A DNA stretch of 6,267 nt from Planctomycetaceae bacterium (lineage in GTDB: Bacteria > Planctomycetota > MHYJ01 > SBBU01), in contig SBBU01000353.1 of the NCBI GenBank assembly GCA_005239585.1, forward strand, positions 1 to 6,267, read 5' to 3'. Both the position numbers and the translations under genes were made by a program. Shown piece after piece: positions 4,511-6,267 of the stretch. The notes beneath the pieces were generated by a model. That model was not told where the DNA came from. It did not search any database and saw only the letters and a program-made list of their open reading frames with translations. Each line of letters opens with the position of its first letter. Position 1 is the first letter of the stretch.

Positions 4511-6267
4511 TATGCAAGCCCCTTCATCCTGCGTATCATCCATTCCATAGAGAGGAAAAACACGAAAACAAGGATAAAAAGCGGATTTTCCGGGAATGAA
4601 AACCTCTCGAACTTAGTCCTTTGCACAGGTTTTGAGTTATCCCACAGCCATGAAACCACATCATCTATATTGCTCGACTCTGCAAATCTTCCTCCAGTGA
4701 CCGAGGCAACCTGTCTAAGAAGCTGTTTGTTAACAGTAAGATCCTCTGTCTCTACATCTGCCTCTCTTACAATAAATACCAGTCTCTTTTCTCTTTCACC
4801 TACTTTAGCCAATAATTGATACTCTCCGGGGTCATTTGGAGTATAGCTGAGAGTAGAACTAAATGGTTCAGATTTTCTCCCATGGCTGTCTATAACAGTC
4901 ACTACGGCCTCTTTCTTGGAAATAATCCTTACCTGCTCTCCCGGTAGAAAAGTATATTTTTCAAGTGAAATCTCAATAGCTTCCTCTTTCTTGGCTGCCC
5001 ACATTAGAACCTGTTGCCAAAATCTTTTGTACTTCGCCTGAGACTCAGACGAGCCCAGCAACCACCTGTACGACACATCACTTGCAACAAAACTGACATT
5101 TGCCTTGAGATACTTGTGCATTATTACGAGATCAGATCCCTCATCCGACTTGGCCAAGATCTCTGCCCCTGCCTTTGTAATAATCGGGGAATATCTGCCA
5201 TCGCTATAATATATGATTTTTAGGAATACAGGACTTATCTGATGAAGATAACTCTCCGACTTGATCATTTCATAAGATGGCAGTATTATCACCCCGCATT
5301 CCTTTGTTGAAAGAATAGGTTCCAGCTTTGAGAGATGCTTCAAAAGTTTCTGCGGGATATCAGATATGATTATGATATTATATTTCTCCGCGTCATAATC
5401 ACTTAATGCGTTGTCGATGGAACTTATGTGAATCGTGCATGATTTTAATTTACCTATTTGGCGTATCAGATACTTATCCTCCCATCTCGGCGACCCCTGA
5501 AGGAAATAGACCTTTAGATCAATATCAGAGACATCAATAAAAGTAGTATAAGTATTGTTCGATTTGTTTATCTCCTCGTCCTTTGCCTCTAACTTTAGTG
5601 TGATTTTCTTAAATCCTGTCTCCTTGGGTTCAAATTTGAATTCAATCCTCTCCTGTTGCAAGTCGCTAGTCAGGACAAGCTCTTTTTCATCTGTTTTTTT
5701 GTCATCCACAAGCATTGTCAGGCGCGAAGTCGTATTTTTCATGTCCGAGAACCACAAATGTACAACAATAGGCACGCTACTCCCTAACATTGCCTGTTTT
5801 GGAGAATTAACCGACTCGATCTTTTGATCCTTAATTCCCTTATCTGAACCTGTCGCTATGGTATGAATCTTTGATTTACACCTTTCCGATGCCTCGACAG
5901 GATCAATTCCAAAATTATTCTGTCCATCCGACAGCAACAATATATCCCCTCTTTGAATCTGACTGATTGCATTACCTATTGCTGTAAAGGGCTGTGGTCT
6001 GCTTTTCTCGCGATATGTAAGCACCTCCTTACCAAATTCGAAGATTTGAAGGATATACTTAGACCTTAGCCTCTCTATCTTCTGAACTGATTCTGCTACA
6101 GCCATTTTCCTGTCCTTGAGCTGCATTGAAGCGGAATTATCTACAAGCACTGTAAAAGTAGGTCTCTCTTCCATCTTGACTTCTGCAACAAGATACGGTG
6201 AAAGCATAAAGGCAAAGATCAGACTCAATGAGATCGCGCGAAATAACCCAAGTGTGAATCTGGATGC
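4510..6267 (-). CDS. vWA-domain membrane protein with glutamine-amidotransferase-like domain, 5' end beyond the window
   Basis: The frame is open to the window edge, giving 585 visible residues counted from the codon at 6267-6265. Residues 7-27 (ending SLIFAFMLSPYLV) are a membrane helix, normally the last of an N-terminal pair in this family. A vWA domain follows (about 37-150) with a complete MIDAS metal site: D43-x-S45-x-S47 (DNSASM), T95 and D114 (LLLSDGQ). Residues 150-245 form an Ig-like beta-sandwich ending near INKSNNTYTTF. From about 251 to 408 there is a class I amidotransferase-like fold (VYFLQGSPRWEDKYLIRQI, then SDVSYRWL and YKRFWQQVLMWA). A second beta-sandwich comes next, then TGGRF, and a C-terminal membrane helix (562-578) with a basic tail. 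The usual nucleophile-elbow region reads CGVIILPSYEM with no G-x-C-x-G, so amidotransferase activity is unlikely. The TTG at 6228 should not be taken as the start: coding continues upstream of it and no Shine-Dalgarno sequence precedes it. It probably acts at the membrane together with the DUF4175-like protein. Confidence 0.9.
   Translation of the reverse strand, partial: ASRFTLGLFRAISLSLIFAFMLSPYLVAEVKMEERPTFTVLVDNSASMQLKDRKMAVAESVQKIERLRSKYILQIFEFGKEVLTYREKSRPQPFTAIGNAISQIQRGDILLLSDGQNNFGIDPVEASERCKSKIHTIATGSDKGIKDQKIESVNSPKQAMLGSSVPIVVHLWFSDMKNTTSRLTMLVDDKKTDEKELVLTSDLQQERIEFKFEPKETGFKKITLKLEAKDEEINKSNNTYTTFIDVSDIDLKVYFLQGSPRWEDKYLIRQIGKLKSCTIHISSIDNALSDYDAEKYNIIIISDIPQKLLKHLSKLEPILSTKECGVIILPSYEMIKSESYLHQISPVFLKIIYYSDGRYSPIITKAGAEILAKSDEGSDLVIMHKYLKANVSFVASDVSYRWLLGSSESQAKYKRFWQQVLMWAAKKEEAIEISLEKYTFLPGEQVRIISKKEAVVTVIDSHGRKSEPFSSTLSYTPNDPGEYQLLAKVGEREKRLVFIVREADVETEDLTVNKQLLRQVASVTGGRFAESSNIDDVVSWLWDNSKPVQRTKFERFSFPENPLFILVFVFFLSMEWMIRRMKGLA
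4519..4524 (-). promoter_or_regulatory. Internal ribosome binding site inside the vWA gene, deciding the downstream start
   Basis: On the minus strand AAGGGG lies eight bases before the ATG at 4510-4508, within the final codons of the vWA gene (encoding K-G-L-A and the stop). Together with the one-base TAATG overlap, it supports translation reinitiation and the 623-residue form of the DUF4175-like protein. Confidence 0.65.

Noticed and set aside
4511..4543. Eleven-residue N-terminal extension of the DUF4175-like protein from the ATG at 4543
   Set aside because: It lies wholly within the vWA gene, while the ATG at 4510 has an AAGGGG site at eight bases and the typical TAATG coupling overlap.
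4274..4819. Plus-strand open frame of 181 codons across the junction of the two minus-strand genes
   Set aside because: It is antisense to two well-supported genes with clear domain motifs. Its product is rich in C, S and L without any recognisable domain, and no convincing ribosome binding site was seen.

Overview
The window carries three protein genes and no RNA genes, CRISPR array or recognisable transposase. The style is that of a low-GC member of the Planctomycetota or a close PVC relative. The evidence is a secreted LamG/discoidin protein with a planctomycete-style HEAT-like segment, facing a vWA/amidotransferase-fold membrane protein followed by a DUF4175-like membrane protein. Hand-counted coding stretches are about 33-42% GC, which would suit a low-GC lineage such as the anammox-type Brocadiae. 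That assignment is inference from architecture and composition only.

Layout. Bases 1-170 are a leader with a 15-bp palindrome, a 44-base tract without G, short direct repeats, a weak promoter-like pair and a clear ribosome binding site. Bases 171-2471 (+) encode a 766-residue exported multidomain protein. Bases 2472-2638 lie between two convergent genes; this stretch is GC-rich (86 of 150 bases in 2491-2640) and full of inverted repeats. Bases 2639-4510 (-) encode a 623-residue DUF4175-like membrane protein. Bases 4510-6267 (-) hold the vWA protein, whose reading frame runs open through the window edge, so its 5' end is missing.

How the genes relate. The two minus-strand genes are one transcription unit: the stop of the first and the start of the second share a base (TAATG). 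In related planctomycete loci, such pairs commonly follow a MoxR-type AAA+ ATPase gene, a DUF58 gene and a BatA-like vWA gene; those would lie beyond position 6267. The pair plausibly forms a membrane-anchored assembly with large domains outside the cytoplasmic membrane. The vWA metal-binding site is complete, while the amidotransferase-like domain appears to have no nucleophile cysteine. The plus-strand gene is a separate unit. Its product looks like a surface or periplasmic carbohydrate- or protein-binding protein built around six diverged copies of a beta-rich repeat of about 40 residues.

The best candidates for something undescribed are that repeat family with its domain arrangement, and the structured GC-rich element between the convergent genes.
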